Shown here: piece by piece, positions 6,050 to 7,298 of the stretch
How positions within the stretch are numbered: position 1 is the stretch's first letter
How the letters are laid out: every line of letters starts with the position of its first letter
Assembly (NCBI GenBank): GCA_002392275.1
Contig: DGGQ01000061.1
Location: 1 to 7,298 of the forward strand
DNA length: 7,298 bases
Direction of reading: 5' to 3'
Source of the DNA: Treponema sp. UBA3870
GTDB lineage: Bacteria; Spirochaetota; Spirochaetia; Treponematales; Treponemataceae
Notes under the pieces: model-generated
The model's input: the letters and a program-made list of their open reading frames with translations, nothing else
The model's database searches: none
Told to the model about the DNA's origin: nothing
Position numbers and translations under genes: made by a program

Positions 6050-7298
6050 CCCATTACGGATTTTTAGTGGATTTCATTATGGCAATGGAACTAAGATTCC
6101 GTTTGCCCGCCAGAAGCTCGATATGAACCACGTCAGGGTCATATTGAACGCTTAAACGAGCCGCTGGCAATTAAGCGCGCGCGTGAATTTGCAGCCCGTT
6201 CTGAAAAGTCATCACGCATAAACAGCGACCAGAAAGAACTTCCCTTTGACATTGAAGACCAGACTCCCGAAAATGCCGTAAAAGAGGAAAACTCGGAATC
6301 ATACGAAGAAACAGAAATTCCAGTTTCTGATGAATCAAAATCAGCTAAAAAATCAAATGCAGGCCGTAAAGCTGCCTCGAAAATGAACGCCAACCTTCCG
6401 AAACGCCGCTACGTAATCTCCCTTCCGGAATCAGAGAGAATCTGCGACAAATGCGGAACAGAAATGGCAAAGGTCCGCGTTCAGGTCAGCGAGCGGATTG
6501 TTCATGTTCCAAGCTATGAATACATCGAAGTTATCGAAAAGAAAGTTTACGAGTGCCCCAACTGCGTGAACGATGACGTACCCCCGTCACAAAAATTGCA
6601 AGCGACAGGCGGATTATTGAGCGTTCAATTGCAACACCGGAACTTCTGGCCCATGTGTTTATGGGTAGTGCGAGGCGGGGAAGAAACGCATCCTGTTCAT
6701 CTTTACAATTTTAAATGGACTCGGAGTGGTAAAAACGTGCTGGAGTTTTTGGACGGCTTTGAAGGCTGCGTCCTGCAGTCCGACGGATACTCAGGTTATG
6801 ATTCTGCCGTTGATTTCTGGAACGAAAACCATCCTAGACAAAAACTTGCCCACTAAAACTGTAATGTTCATGCAAGACGATATTTCGCAGATGCAGTAAA
6901 GGCTACGGGCTCAAAAACGGCAAGGGAAGCGGTTAAGATACGAAGAGATTTTTACGGCCGAAAATAAACTGCGGGATTTATTCAGGGAAAAGAAAATTTC
7001 CGATGCTGATTTCTTAAGGCTCCGCAAGGAAAAAGTCAAGCCCATCTTTGACAGGTTTCATTCCTGGCTTTTGGAAAAACAGCAGGCTGCCGCAATTTTG
7101 AGCTCTTCAAAAACCGCGGAGGCCATAAACTACTGCCTGAAGCGCTGGGACAAACTTACAAATTATCTGGACTATTCATTTTTGACACCGGACACGAACG
7201 CAGCGGAACGCGCGGTTAAACCATTTGTGATGGCCAGAAAAAACTTTTTATTTTCCGGCAGCGGAATCGGAGCCAGAAGCACCTGCTTCATGTTTACA
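6050..7298 (+). mobile_element. Decayed IS66-type insertion sequence, left end lost
   Basis: Only the large transposase gene is recognisable. The small accessory genes (tnpA and tnpB) that normally precede it in IS66 elements are absent, and no terminal inverted repeat or target duplication is visible, so the left border near 6050-6080 is an estimate. The element continues past the window end. The direct neighbour on the left is a broken minus-strand gene, which suggests the junction arose by insertion and later deletion. Confidence 0.65.
6079..7298 (+). pseudogene. tnpC: IS66-family transposase (TnpC) remnant, multiply broken
   Basis: The fragments match an IS66 DDE transposase in order. 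First comes the coiled N-terminal piece HIERLNEPLAIKRAREFAAR (from 6140), then a linker, then the zinc-binding region with ICDKCG (from about 6440) and YECPNC (from about 6549). Next is VTKIASDRRIIERSIATPEL in a shifted frame (6586-6666), then MWVVRGGEETHPVHLYNFKW, QSDGYSGYD with the second catalytic Asp (6782-6784), and after a stop and a shift NAAERAVKPFVMARKN with the catalytic Glu (7206-7208). Damage: no intact start (possible ATG at 6079 in another frame), a base lost in the C run at 6581-6585, an internal deletion at about 6661-6666 that removed the region holding the first catalytic Asp, TAA at 6854-6856, and two bases lost near 6938-6941. It cannot make active transposase. The 3' end is outside the window. 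Confidence 0.92.

Noticed and set aside
5955..6155. Plus-strand frame over the junction before the transposase
   Set aside because: It is antisense to the minus-strand remnant in its first part and is out of frame with the transposase later; no family resemblance.

Overview
The window looks like chromosomal DNA from a spirochaete, most likely a host-associated Treponema. This is inferred from protein style (TPR proteins with N-terminal anchors, an Ala/Glu/Arg coiled-coil periplasmic TPR protein, a Pr6Pr-like membrane protein) and codon flavour; no marker gene proves it. No tRNA, rRNA or CRISPR array was seen.

Left part (1-1716, minus strand): two tightly linked genes. A secreted TPR/coiled-coil protein (817-1716) is followed, with a 26-base overlap, by a Ser/Thr/Ala-rich disordered protein (842 to beyond position 1) whose first membrane segment is cut by the window edge. 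Together they look like an envelope module of unknown function.

Middle (1974-5617, plus strand): a divergent, tightly packed four-gene set. It encodes (1) a membrane-anchored cytoplasmic TPR protein ending in a degenerate Mrr/PD-(D/E)xK-like domain, (2) a metallophosphoesterase with an altered first metal motif, (3) a ParB/sulfiredoxin-fold protein with an intact DGNHR motif and a TTG start inside gene 2, and (4) a six-helix Pr6Pr-like membrane protein. Genes 1-3 abut or overlap, so they are probably translationally coupled and act together. I infer a membrane-tethered assembly whose nuclease-like domain probably only binds. This is the most interesting part of the window.

Right part (5600-7298): decayed accessory DNA. 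A minus-strand hypothetical gene is broken by a frameshift (5661-6010) and ends at a good intrinsic terminator (5600-5634) that overlaps the stop codon of the Pr6Pr-like gene. Facing away from it is a heavily damaged IS66-type transposase (about 6079 to beyond 7298) with a lost 5' end, a C-run frameshift, an internal deletion that took the first catalytic Asp, a nonsense codon and a 2-base deletion. Both end near 6050-6080, which suggests an old insertion or deletion boundary.
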